From Leeuwenhoekiella nanhaiensis (lineage in GTDB: Bacteria; Bacteroidota; Bacteroidia; Flavobacteriales; Flavobacteriaceae), in NCBI RefSeq assembly GCF_002744755.1, contig NZ_KZ319287.1:434001-498000 (forward strand): a DNA stretch of 64,000 nucleotides. Direction: 5' to 3'. The position numbers were made by a program, and so were the translations under genes. The notes beneath the pieces are model-generated. The model saw nothing but the letters and a program-made list of their open reading frames with translations, was not told the origin of the DNA and searched no databases. Shown piece by piece: positions 53,094 through 61,700 of the stretch (position 1 is the stretch's first letter; each line of letters opens with the position of its first letter).

Positions 53094-53675
53094 ATGTTTC
53101 AGATAGATAAAACCATAGTTTCAGAAGAGGTTATACAGAAGGATTTTGTGTGTAATCTTTCAGCCTGTAAAGGTGAATGTTGTATTGCGGGGGAAGCAGG
53201 AGCGCCTCTGGAGCCCGATGAGGTCGCTATTTTAAAGGATATTTATCCTAAGGTGAAGCCTTTTTTAAGACCCGAAGGGATTAAAGCCATTGAAGAACAG
53301 GGCACGCACATCAAAACCGATCTTGACGAACTCGAAACTCCGCTGGTAAACGGGGCAGAGTGCGCCTACGTTACCTTTACTAAAGATGGCGTGGCTTCCT
53401 GCGGTATCGAAGATGCGTATAATGCCGGTGAGGTAGATTTTAGAAAACCCATTTCCTGTCATTTATATCCCGTGCGTTTGCAGGAGTATTCCAAATTTAC
53501 CGCGGTAAATTACCACAAATGGCCTATCTGCGACGATGCATGCACACTGGGTAAAGAATTGCAGGTGCCGGTTTATAAGTTTACTAAAGATGCTCTGATC
53601 CGTAAGTTTGGCGAAGCATGGTACGAGGAACTGGAAGCGGTGGCTGAACATTTCAGAAAAGAAGATGCAGAGTAA
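53094..53675 (+). CDS. DUF3109 family cysteine-rich protein
   Basis: 193 residues. FVCNLSACKGECCIAGEAGAPL, PISCHLYPVR and CDDACTLGKEL provide cysteines likely to bind zinc or an Fe-S cluster, as in related YkgJ-type proteins. No function is established. The conserved N-terminus starts at this ATG, so the start is secure even though the promoter sits next to it. It overlaps the aminotransferase gene by 11 bases. Confidence 0.88.
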   Translation: MFQIDKTIVSEEVIQKDFVCNLSACKGECCIAGEAGAPLEPDEVAILKDIYPKVKPFLRPEGIKAIEEQGTHIKTDLDELETPLVNGAECAYVTFTKDGVASCGIEDAYNAGEVDFRKPISCHLYPVRLQEYSKFTAVNYHKWPICDDACTLGKELQVPVYKFTKDALIRKFGEAWYEELEAVAEHFRKEDAE

Positions 53676-54801
53676 ACTTCCGGGCGATCAGGCTTCCATA
53701 TTTGCTGAAATGACCGGCCTTGCTGTTGAGCATAACGCGCTCAACCTGTCTCAGGGCTTTCCCGGCTTCTCACCAGATACAAAATTGATTGATTTGGTAA
53801 GCCAGGCTATGCGAGACGGCCACAATCAATACGCCCCGCCTGCGGGTCATTTACGCTTACGCGAAAAGATTAGCGAACTTATAGCTGATTTACGTGGGAA
53901 GACTTACGATCCCGAAAATGAAATCAACCTGACTGTAGGTGCTTCGGAAGCGCTTTATGTTGCGATTACAGCATTTGTACATCCCGGAGATGAAGTCATC
54001 GTGCTCAAACCTGCTTTTGACAGTTATGAGCCTACCATCAAGTTGCAGGGAGCCACTCCGGTTACCGTGCAACTGGAAGCGCCTTACCTACAAATCGATT
54101 GGAATGCCGTTGCCAATGCTGTCACCTCAAAAACCCGAATGATCATCATCAACAATCCGCATAACCCAAGCGGAATGGTCTTTAAAGACTCTGACTTAAA
54201 GCAGTTGGAAGCGATTGTTAGGGATACTGACATTTTGATTTTAAGCGACGAGGTGTATGAGCATATGGTTTTTGACGGAAGAGTTTACCGGAGTGCAGCT
54301 TACTATCCCGGCATTGCCGAGCGGGCGTTGATCACGGCCTCTTTTGGAAAAACCTTTCATACTACTGGTTGGAAAATGGGGTATTGTCTGGCGCCAAAAG
54401 ACTTGATGCGGGAATTTAGAAAAGTGCATCAGAATCTGGTTTTCAGCATTCACCATCCCACCCAAATCGCCTTAGCGCAATACCTGGAAGAACCAAAGCA
54501 TTATTTGGGCTTATCAAAGTTTTATCAGACTAAGCGGGATACGTTTCTAAATGCATTAAATCAAAGCCGCTTTACCTGGACTCCGGCAGAAGGAGCGTAC
54601 TTTCAAATTATGGACTACAGCGCGATTACCGATGAACCCGCAGTGGATTTTGCCAAACGCCTAACTCGCGAACATAAACTGGCGAGTATACCGGTTTCGG
54701 TATTTAATGTTAATCACCGGGACGATCATCTACTTCGTTTTTGTTTTGCCAAAAAGGAAAAAGACTTGCTAAAAGCCGCAGAAATTTTAAATTCGATCTA
54801 G
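53665..54801 (+). CDS. Class I/II PLP aminotransferase, methionine-aminotransferase type
   Basis: 378 residues from ATG 53665, inside the 3' end of the DUF3109 gene; the longer upstream frame is a shadow of it. NLSQGFPGF (about 28-36), NNPHNPSGMVF, LSDEVYEHMVF and the PLP lysine in SFGKTFHTTGWKMGY are aminotransferase class I blocks. The set is close to YbdL-type methionine or kynurenine aminotransferases. Cytoplasmic. Confidence 0.9.
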   Translation: MQSKLPGDQASIFAEMTGLAVEHNALNLSQGFPGFSPDTKLIDLVSQAMRDGHNQYAPPAGHLRLREKISELIADLRGKTYDPENEINLTVGASEALYVAITAFVHPGDEVIVLKPAFDSYEPTIKLQGATPVTVQLEAPYLQIDWNAVANAVTSKTRMIIINNPHNPSGMVFKDSDLKQLEAIVRDTDILILSDEVYEHMVFDGRVYRSAAYYPGIAERALITASFGKTFHTTGWKMGYCLAPKDLMREFRKVHQNLVFSIHHPTQIALAQYLEEPKHYLGLSKFYQTKRDTFLNALNQSRFTWTPAEGAYFQIMDYSAITDEPAVDFAKRLTREHKLASIPVSVFNVNHRDDHLLRFCFAKKEKDLLKAAEILNSI

Positions 54802-54848
54802 CAAACGGTCTCCTGATCCAAATGATAGCATAGCCCGAAGCGTCGGGG

Positions 54849-54861
54849 TCCTAAACTTTAG
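54849..54861 (+). repeat. Partial copy of the tRNA-Arg anticodon arm upstream
   Basis: TCCTAAACTTTAG is identical to 54924-54936 inside tRNA-Arg. It is also part of a short hairpin (CCTAA-ACT-TTAGG) followed by TTTTT, so it may instead be the terminator of the aminotransferase gene. Confidence 0.5.
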
Positions 54862-54891
54862 GTTTTTAGAGAAATAATGTAAATACAAATT

Positions 54892-54963
54892 GGCCTCATA
54901 GTTCAACGGATAGAATAGAAGTTTCCTAAACTTTAGATCCAGGTTCGATTCCTGGTGAGGCTA
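54892..54963 (+). tRNA. tRNA-Arg (anticodon CCT)
   Basis: Cloverleaf: acceptor GGCCTCA/TGAGGCT (first pair G-T), D arm GTTC...GAAT, anticodon stem GAAGT/ACTTT with loop TTCCTAA (anticodon CCT), T arm CCAGG-TTCGATT-CCTGG, discriminator A; CCA is not encoded. It reads AGG codons. Confidence 0.93.
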
Positions 54964-55005
54964 CAACGATCCAGATTCCCCTCCCTACGCTTCGGGATTT
55001 CGGGG

Positions 55006-55016
55006 CTGGTGAGGCT
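55006..55016 (+). repeat. Partial copy of the tRNA-Arg 3' end downstream
   Basis: CTGGTGAGGCT repeats 54952-54962 (T-stem and acceptor end of tRNA-Arg) 54 bases further on. The rest of 54964-55121 holds no gene that I can support. Confidence 0.5.
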
Positions 55017-55121
55017 GCAATAACTTCTCTTAAAATGACTCATCCTGATTGATGCCGGATATATGAAGCTTCAATCAGAACGAATAAAAAACAACTCCTG
55101 TCTCATGAAGAGATGAAGGTT

Positions 55122-56396
55122 TTAGTTTTTAAAACTGTGTTTAAATAATTCCGGATTAATTACCAGCATCGCCCAGCCCCAGTTGTTGGTATTATCGGCA
55201 GTCGTTCCACCTTTAATGAGGCTCATGCTTTCTGAAGCAAACATGTGTGAATACCCCAATTGCAGCTTTACGTTTTTAAGAAGCGGTTGGGTGTAAACCA
55301 GATCAATTTCGGTCCCCAGATACGAATCGGCATCATTAGCAAGCGTTGCATTAGCGGCAAAATAATGACCGGCGAGTATCAGATTAGACTGTTCTCCGGT
55401 TTGAAAGGTAGCACTCGCGTGCAAATCGTTTAAACCTACCGAATTGGCATGATTGCCCACATAAAAGTAGTCCATCAGACCATTAAATTTGTGGTTGGTA
55501 CCATACAGCGGGAAGAAAGAACGACGGTCGGTACTGCCCTGATCTGAGCCACTCAGCAATTCGGCACCTATCCCAAGAGTCGTTTTTCCGGTCTTATAAG
55601 CTGCATCAAGTGCAAGCTGATAGGCAGACAGGCTTTGATCCATGGGATAGGCATCACCAAATTGATAGTAAGCACTTCCGGTTATAGCCAACGCTTGTAT
55701 AGGAAAACTGAAATAGGTACCCAGGGTATGGGTATAGTAAACGCCATCGGGCTGGGTGCGATCGGTATCACTAAACCCCTGAAAACCGGTGTTAAGAGCC
55801 AGAATGCTTAAGCTCGATTTTTCCCAGCTTTTCTTAAAATAGGCGTATTGAAGACTTTTGTAGGTAAAGTAACCGGGAACATCATAGACGTTGCCCAGAA
55901 AAGGTTCGCCCTGCTGACTAAAGGCAAAGCCCAGATCAAGCATAAGACCATCTTTTTTATACTTTAATAATGCGGCATCGTGAAAACGTCCCTGCATCGC
56001 CCAGTCGAGTCCGCCAAAAATGCGCTGGTCGTCATAAGAAATTACCTGCCGGCCCAGTTTAGTCGACCAGTTGGTCCCCAGTTTTAGTTCTGCCCAGGCC
56101 TGAAAAAGCATAAAGGAGTCGTTGCCGTCTGATGGCAAAATCTGGCGGGTATCGCCCCAGGTGCTCACATCCTGAAAAGCCACAAAGAGTTTAAGGGCTT
56201 CTGCGTCATAGCTGAAGTTAAGCCGCGCACGTTGTCTTACAAAAGCTGCGGGCTCGGCATCGTCTGGAAAAAGGCTTCCAAAACCATGTCGGTATTCAAA
56301 GCGCTGCCTCAAATCGGCGTCCAGTTTAAATTCCTGTGCAGTCAGGCTTATGGGGCTTAGACATAAAAAGAAGAATACAAGTTTTAATGTTCTCAT
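55122..56396 (-). CDS. Alginate-export-like outer-membrane porin
   Basis: 424 residues from ATG 56396 (MRTLKLVFFFLCLSPISLTAQ signal peptide; upstream ATG not needed). FKLDADLRQRFEYRHGF, AFVRQRARLNFSYDAE, and WSTKLGRQVISYDDQRIFGGLDW match the 18-strand alginate-export (AlgE/OprD-like) porin family. It lies next to and divergent from cobA, with nitrate genes beyond, and a perfect palindrome in between. A role as an entry channel for nitrate or nitrite is inferred from position; the family itself passes many anions. Confidence 0.82.
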   Translation of the reverse strand: MRTLKLVFFFLCLSPISLTAQEFKLDADLRQRFEYRHGFGSLFPDDAEPAAFVRQRARLNFSYDAEALKLFVAFQDVSTWGDTRQILPSDGNDSFMLFQAWAELKLGTNWSTKLGRQVISYDDQRIFGGLDWAMQGRFHDAALLKYKKDGLMLDLGFAFSQQGEPFLGNVYDVPGYFTYKSLQYAYFKKSWEKSSLSILALNTGFQGFSDTDRTQPDGVYYTHTLGTYFSFPIQALAITGSAYYQFGDAYPMDQSLSAYQLALDAAYKTGKTTLGIGAELLSGSDQGSTDRRSFFPLYGTNHKFNGLMDYFYVGNHANSVGLNDLHASATFQTGEQSNLILAGHYFAANATLANDADSYLGTEIDLVYTQPLLKNVKLQLGYSHMFASESMSLIKGGTTADNTNNWGWAMLVINPELFKHSFKN

Positions 56397-56442
56397 GGCT
56401 TTCAGGTGTTTTTGTGCGACCAAAGATATTCAAGAAATCAAA

Positions 56443-56464
56443 TATTAAGTATATATACTTAATA
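56443..56464. promoter_or_regulatory. 22-bp perfect palindrome, probable operator of porin/cobA
   Basis: Core ATTAAGTATATATACTTAAT (56444-56463) is its own reverse complement; the palindrome extends one more base on each side. It lies 47 bases before the porin start, in the porin/cobA divergent region. A closely similar site lies directly before narK (63934-63953, 17/20 matches). Confidence 0.6.
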
Positions 56465-56530
56465 AAATGTTCTATCAAACCGTATTTTTATGAAAACACC
56501 TAAATAAAGACTAATTGATTACGTATATAA

Positions 56531-56544
56531 ACGTATTAATACGT
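56531..56544. promoter_or_regulatory. Second palindrome in the porin/cobA region (ACGTATTAATACGT)
   Basis: A 14-bp perfect palindrome 44 bases before cobA. Its right half continues as TAATACGTAGT (56537-56547), an 11-mer also found upstream of narK (63978-63988). Both elements are candidates for regulators of nitrate use. Confidence 0.5.
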
Positions 56545-56587
56545 AGTTTTTTATATATTTACAATATAACTTTTAAGTAGTATCGTC

Positions 56588-57352
56588 ATGAAGATTCCCA
56601 AACTTGTATTAATTGGTGCCGGTCCCGGTGATCCCGAACTCATTACCTTAAAAGCCGTTAAGGCGCTCAAAGAGGCAGCAGTGATCCTCTACGATGCCCT
56701 GGTAAATCCGGAGCTTTTAGACTATGCAAAACCCGAAGCCGAACTCATTTTTGTAGGTAAACGCAAGGGATGTTATGCCTATGCTCAGGATCAGATACAC
56801 GAACTTATTGTGCAACGCGCTTATGCCAAAGGGCTGGTGGTGCGCTTAAAAGGAGGTGATCCTTTTGTATTTGGAAGAGGTTCTGAGGAGCAGGAGTTTG
56901 CTTTACAACACAAGTTAGAGGTCGAAGTTATACCTGGCATATCTTCAAGTATGGCGGTACCGGCGCTTCAGAATATTCCGCTTACGCAACGCGGGCAGGC
57001 CGAAAGCTTCTGGGTAATTACCGGAACCACGCGGGACCATCGGCTTTCTGACGATATCAGGCTGGCCGCAAAAAGCAATGCCACGGTAATTGTGCTTATG
57101 GGCACAGCCAAACTCGATGAGATTGTTACGGTTTTTAAAGCGGAAGGCAAGCATGATCTGCCGGTTGCCATCATTCAAAACGGAACCCGAAAAGACGAAC
57201 GGGTGGGTATAGGAACTGTACAAACCATCGCCGAAGTTTATCAAAATCTAAAGTTGGGTAATCCTGCAATCATTGTTTTGGGGCATGTAGTTGCCCACCG
57301 GGCTAAACTTCAAAACCTGCTTCAGGAGCAGGAGTTGAGCGTGCAGGTTTAG
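56588..57352 (+). CDS. cobA: Uroporphyrinogen-III C-methyltransferase
   Basis: 254 residues, SUMT, makes precorrin-2 for siroheme from uroporphyrinogen III with SAM. LVLIGAGPGDPELITLKAVKAL, YDALVNPELLDYA, VVRLKGGDPFVFGRGSEE, PGISSSMAVPAL and PLTQRG are complete signatures. Siroheme is the cofactor of nitrite and sulfite reductases, which fits the nitrate context. It overlaps the convergent rubredoxin-protein gene by 4 bases. Confidence 0.95.
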   Translation: MKIPKLVLIGAGPGDPELITLKAVKALKEAAVILYDALVNPELLDYAKPEAELIFVGKRKGCYAYAQDQIHELIVQRAYAKGLVVRLKGGDPFVFGRGSEEQEFALQHKLEVEVIPGISSSMAVPALQNIPLTQRGQAESFWVITGTTRDHRLSDDIRLAAKSNATVIVLMGTAKLDEIVTVFKAEGKHDLPVAIIQNGTRKDERVGIGTVQTIAEVYQNLKLGNPAIIVLGHVVAHRAKLQNLLQEQELSVQV

Positions 57353-58788
57353 AGAGCTTCGGTCAGCTGGGTGATTTTTACAAAACCATCCTTTGGCCCT
57401 TCACATAGCGAACACCGGTAATCTTCGGGCAACGACTCAAATGCTACGCCGGGCTTTATATTTTGCAACGCATCTCCATAGCGCACATCGTAAAGCGTCA
57501 TACACGCATTGCACTGGTAAACCTCGACTTCAGTTTTAGGCTTTTCATCTGTAATTTCAGGTTTTTCGGTACGTGTGGTGTTGCCCAGATTTTCAAAGTA
57601 AAGCCGGCTCAGTTCCATAAGCAAACCAGGCAATTCTGCCTGATCCACATCCTGAACGTAAACGACGTATTCACGGGTATTGGGATCAAAATCCCGCGCA
57701 TAGGTGATGTTAAAGGTATCGCGGTAGGCAAAGTCTGCCGGGATGTTTTCAGCTTTATTGACTTCAATAACAATCGAGGTAAAGTAGTATTTACTACTTA
57801 GGTATTCGGTTATGCCAAAGGTCAATCCGTAGGTGCTGATGTCATTTTTGTTGAATTCGTTGACCAAAAATTCCTTCAGCCGAAGGGCTTTATCATTGGC
57901 CACAGGCACATGCCAGTTAAGCTCAAGCATACTGTGGCGTACATTTATACCGAAAAGACCCAGAAATTTTTCCCATTTCAGCTTATCCTCTGCAGGAATT
58001 CCTTTTACAATAAAGGATTTAAAGGGAGTAAGCGAGATTTTACCTATTTGAGATTCGGTACATAAATCGCAAAGGGCTTTTAAAAAAGCGATATCATAGC
58101 GGTTATTTCTCCAGTACAAACCCAGCCAGTAATTGCCCGAAGCCAGGCGGTTCATTCCCTCGTAATAGGGAAAGGGCTGAAAGTCTACCTGCAGCGCCTG
58201 AGAGATGGTCCTGCTGTTTAGGCTTATCGAATCGATCACCAGATCAAATACCATGGTGGCGTTACCGGGTTCTTCGCGCAGCAGTTTTTCTATAGTCAGA
58301 GCTATGCGGGCCAGATCCCAGCTGTAAATCAAAACCGGGTATAGTTGCTGTTCTTCCCAGTGCGGTAACCTGAGATACAGGTACCAATAATCTTCGTGTT
58401 CTGAAGCTATAAAATTAAGATGCCCCGTAAACAGCGGAACGAGCCTTTGCCTGGCGTCGGTGATATTGATCTTAAGTTTTGGGGTGTCCTGAAACTGCTC
58501 CAGAATATACAAATACCGGTCTGCGGTAAGCCAGGCTGTGCTGCCAAAAATTCCGCTTGAGACATACGAAGACACAATGTTTTCAACACCTTCACTGTGT
58601 GCGGGTACGACTTCCAGATTTTCAGTTTTGAAATCTTTTTTTTGATCTTCGCTCAGAAACAGAATGTCCTGCCGAGAGCCAAAGGCAATTGTAGATAAGC
58701 CGTTGCGCTCTGCCACTTCAAGAATGCTTTTCAATTCACCCGGGGCAAGCACCCCGCCTTTTACGATGACTCTGGAATAGTTTTTCAT
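57349..58788 (-). CDS. Nitrite/sulfite-reductase-fold protein without cluster cysteines, fused to rubredoxin
   Basis: 479 residues from ATG 58788, which overlaps the nitrate reductase stop (ATGA); the longer frame is a shadow. VIVKGGVLAPGELKSILEVAE with SRQDILFL (about 8-45), and LKALCDLCTESQIGKISLTP with FIVKGIP (236-265), are the two ferredoxin-like half-domains of nitrite/sulfite reductases. KLKINITDARQRL...HLNFIA (104-128) matches the first siroheme-fold half, which normally lacks Cys. In the second half, where the family has C-x5-C and C-x3-C for [4Fe-4S]/siroheme, there is no Cys from 244 to 425. A rubredoxin domain closes the chain: YQCNAC (C426, C429) and YRCSLC (C459, C462). Role unknown; electron delivery to nitrate or nitrite reductase is inferred from the operon. 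Confidence 0.75.
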   Translation of the reverse strand: MKNYSRVIVKGGVLAPGELKSILEVAERNGLSTIAFGSRQDILFLSEDQKKDFKTENLEVVPAHSEGVENIVSSYVSSGIFGSTAWLTADRYLYILEQFQDTPKLKINITDARQRLVPLFTGHLNFIASEHEDYWYLYLRLPHWEEQQLYPVLIYSWDLARIALTIEKLLREEPGNATMVFDLVIDSISLNSRTISQALQVDFQPFPYYEGMNRLASGNYWLGLYWRNNRYDIAFLKALCDLCTESQIGKISLTPFKSFIVKGIPAEDKLKWEKFLGLFGINVRHSMLELNWHVPVANDKALRLKEFLVNEFNKNDISTYGLTFGITEYLSSKYYFTSIVIEVNKAENIPADFAYRDTFNITYARDFDPNTREYVVYVQDVDQAELPGLLMELSRLYFENLGNTTRTEKPEITDEKPKTEVEVYQCNACMTLYDVRYGDALQNIKPGVAFESLPEDYRCSLCEGPKDGFVKITQLTEAL

Positions 58789-61700
58789 GACACAGATTGG
58801 GTTGATTCGGTTAAGAGTTCGCGAACTTCTGTCTTGCAGCTTCCGCAGCCCAGACCGGCGCCGGTTTTGTTGCAAAGTGCCGTAAAATCGGTACAGCCGC
58901 CTGCGATGGCATCGGCGATATTGCCGGCTCCCACCTGACTGCACGAGCACACCAGGCGACCCAGAACGGGAGCTTGTTTGGCACTGCCGCGCAGCAATTG
59001 ATCGCGTTTTTCAGCAAGTTCAATTTTGCTGTCAATCAGGTTTTTAAATTCGGCAAATTCTTTCTTATCCCCCATAAGCACAGCACCTACCAGCAAATCG
59101 TCTTTGATAATGCACTTTTTGTAATAATTGCGGGCCACATCCATAAAAATCACCTCCTCATAATCGGGGTCGTTTTTAGGGATGCTGATATTGCCAATGC
59201 TGCAGAGATCAAGATCTTCAAATTTCAGTATGTTCATAGGCACCGAACCTTCATAGGAAGTGCTGATATCACCGGATAAGTAATTGGCCAGGATTGCTGC
59301 CTGCTCTTCGGCAGCAGCGGTGATCCCAAAAGTCTGATTGCGAAACTCGGCTATTTCGCCCAGTGCAAAAACCGAAGGATCTGAGGTTTGCAAAAATTCA
59401 TTGACCTTCACGCCCCGTCCCATAACAAGACCGGCTTTGCGGGCAATCTCAATATTGGGCTGGGTGCCAATGGCATAGACAATGGCGTGTGCTTCGATCA
59501 ACTTACCGCTCTTTAGGGTAACCTCGATGGTTTTGGGTTCGTCACCCGGAAAAACGGTGCTTACCTCGTTGTCAAAATAGACCGATATACCGCGCCGCTG
59601 CACATCAATCGCCAACAAGCGACTGGCAACGGTGTCAAGCTGGCGTTCCATCAGGTAGGAGGAGCGTTGCACGATGGTAATGTTTACCTGTTTATGTCTT
59701 AATGAGGCTGCTAGTTCGAGCCCAAGGAGGCCGCCTCCTACAATGACCACACGCTGCTGCTCCGGAGGAATGCCCGTTTGTGCCAGATAATCCTTAAAAC
59801 GGTCGGCATCTTCCTTATCGCGCATCGTAAAGCGACCTTCCAGATCCAAGCGTGCGTCAGGCGGAACAAAAGCACGGCTTCCGGTAGCCAGGATAAGTTT
59901 GTCATAGGTGTGGTAAATGCCGCGACTGTCTTTTAGGGTTCGGGATTTCCGGTCAATGTGTACGACCGGGTTTCCGGAATGGATTTTAATGTTCAGGGCT
60001 TTGAGCTGATGACTTTTGGCCTTGAGGAGTTTTTCCCAATTGAGTGCTTCGGTGATATATTCGGGCAGTAAAACACGGTTGTAAAACGGATGCTCTTCCT
60101 TCGAAAAAACACTGATTTGATCGTCTTTATTCAGGTCGCGGTAATTCTGTACAAACCGAAACGCTGCGGCTCCCGAGCCCACCACCACAATTTTCTCCGG
60201 TTTCTTTTGGTGCCTGGCAACCTTAACCGCTGTAAACTTAAAATCGGGTTCCTTGCTCTGTGGGTCAACCATATTCTGAGTCAGGTTGTTGGTGCGGTTG
60301 AGGCTCGAGTTGAGCTTTTTACCCCAATGCATTGGTAAAAATACAACTCCCTTACGTATGCTGTCGGTAAGCCAGGCGGTCACCCGTACGTTACCGTTCT
60401 CGCTGCTCACTTCGCAGAGATTGCCTTCGCGTATGTTGAGGGCGAAAGCATCAGCGGGATGAATTTCAAGCACGGGTTTGGGATAATGGGTACGTAAGCG
60501 GGAAACCTTGCCCGTTTTGGTCATCGTATGCCATTGATCGCGCACCCTTCCGGTGGTAAGTATAAACGGAAAAGCCGCGCTGGGTTTTATCGAACGGTTC
60601 GTTACCGTTGCCGGAATATTAAAAACGGCCTTCTGTGAAGGGGTGTAAAACTTGCGGTCTTCAAAAAGGCGCGGAGTCCCGGGATGGCGGTATTCATTTA
60701 CGGGCCACTGAAAGCTGCCTTCGGTTTTAAGACGGTCGTAATTGAGATACGAAATGTCGATACTGGTACCACGGGTCATGGTGCAGTATTCCTGGTAAAT
60801 CTCTTCGGTATTGTAAAAATTAAAACCTCTGAAGCCCATTTTTTGGGCGAAATCACATAAGATTTCTACATCAGGACGGGCTTCTCCCGGCGCATTGACT
60901 GCTTTGGGTAAATAGGTGATGCGCCGTTCAGAATTGGTCATGGTGCCTTCTTTTTCGAGCCAGCCTGCCGCCGGAAGCACCAGGTCTGCATAGGCCAGCG
61001 TATCAGAACGGTTAGAGATATCCTGAACGACTACAAAGCGGGCATTTTTCAGGGCTTTTTCTACCCGGTTTACATCGGGCAGGCTTACTGCAGGATTGGT
61101 GCAGATGATCCAAATAGCTTTGAGTTTTCCCGTTTCGAGCTCTTCAAACATTTGAGTAGCGGTGTAGCCGGGTTTGGGTGAGATAGACTCTACTCCCCAA
61201 AATTGTGCGACCTCACTCCGGTGCTCGGGGTTCATAAGGTCTTTGTGTACCGCCAGCAGATTGGCCATTCCGCCCACTTCACGGCCACCCATGGCGTTGG
61301 GTTGCCCGGTTAGGGAAAAAGGTCCGCAACCGGGTTTTCCTACCTGTCCGGTGATGAGGGAGAGGTTAAGCAAAGCGAAATTTTTATTGGTTCCTACCAC
61401 GCTTTGGTTAAGGCCCATCGCCCACATACTGATGAATCCTTTGGAGATTCCAATCCAGTCTGCGGCTTTTTTAATGTCTGCCATAGGAACGCCACAGAGT
61501 TTTGAGGCTTCCCGAAGCGACAACTTGTTTACCTGCTCTTTGTATTGATTAAAGCCTTCGGTATGGTTGTTTATAAAGTCTTTGTCAATCAGTCCCTGCT
61601 GAAGCAGGCGCCTGCCTATCGCATTGTATAAAATGATGTCTGTGCCCGGTATGAGCTGCAGGTGCAAATCTGCGGCTGCAGCCGTATCGGTACGTCGCGG

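Noticed and set aside
57349-58788. Using the missing Cys in the first NiR half (residues 104-128) as proof of lost function
   Set aside because: The first half of nitrite/sulfite reductases normally has no cluster cysteines; only the second half counts.
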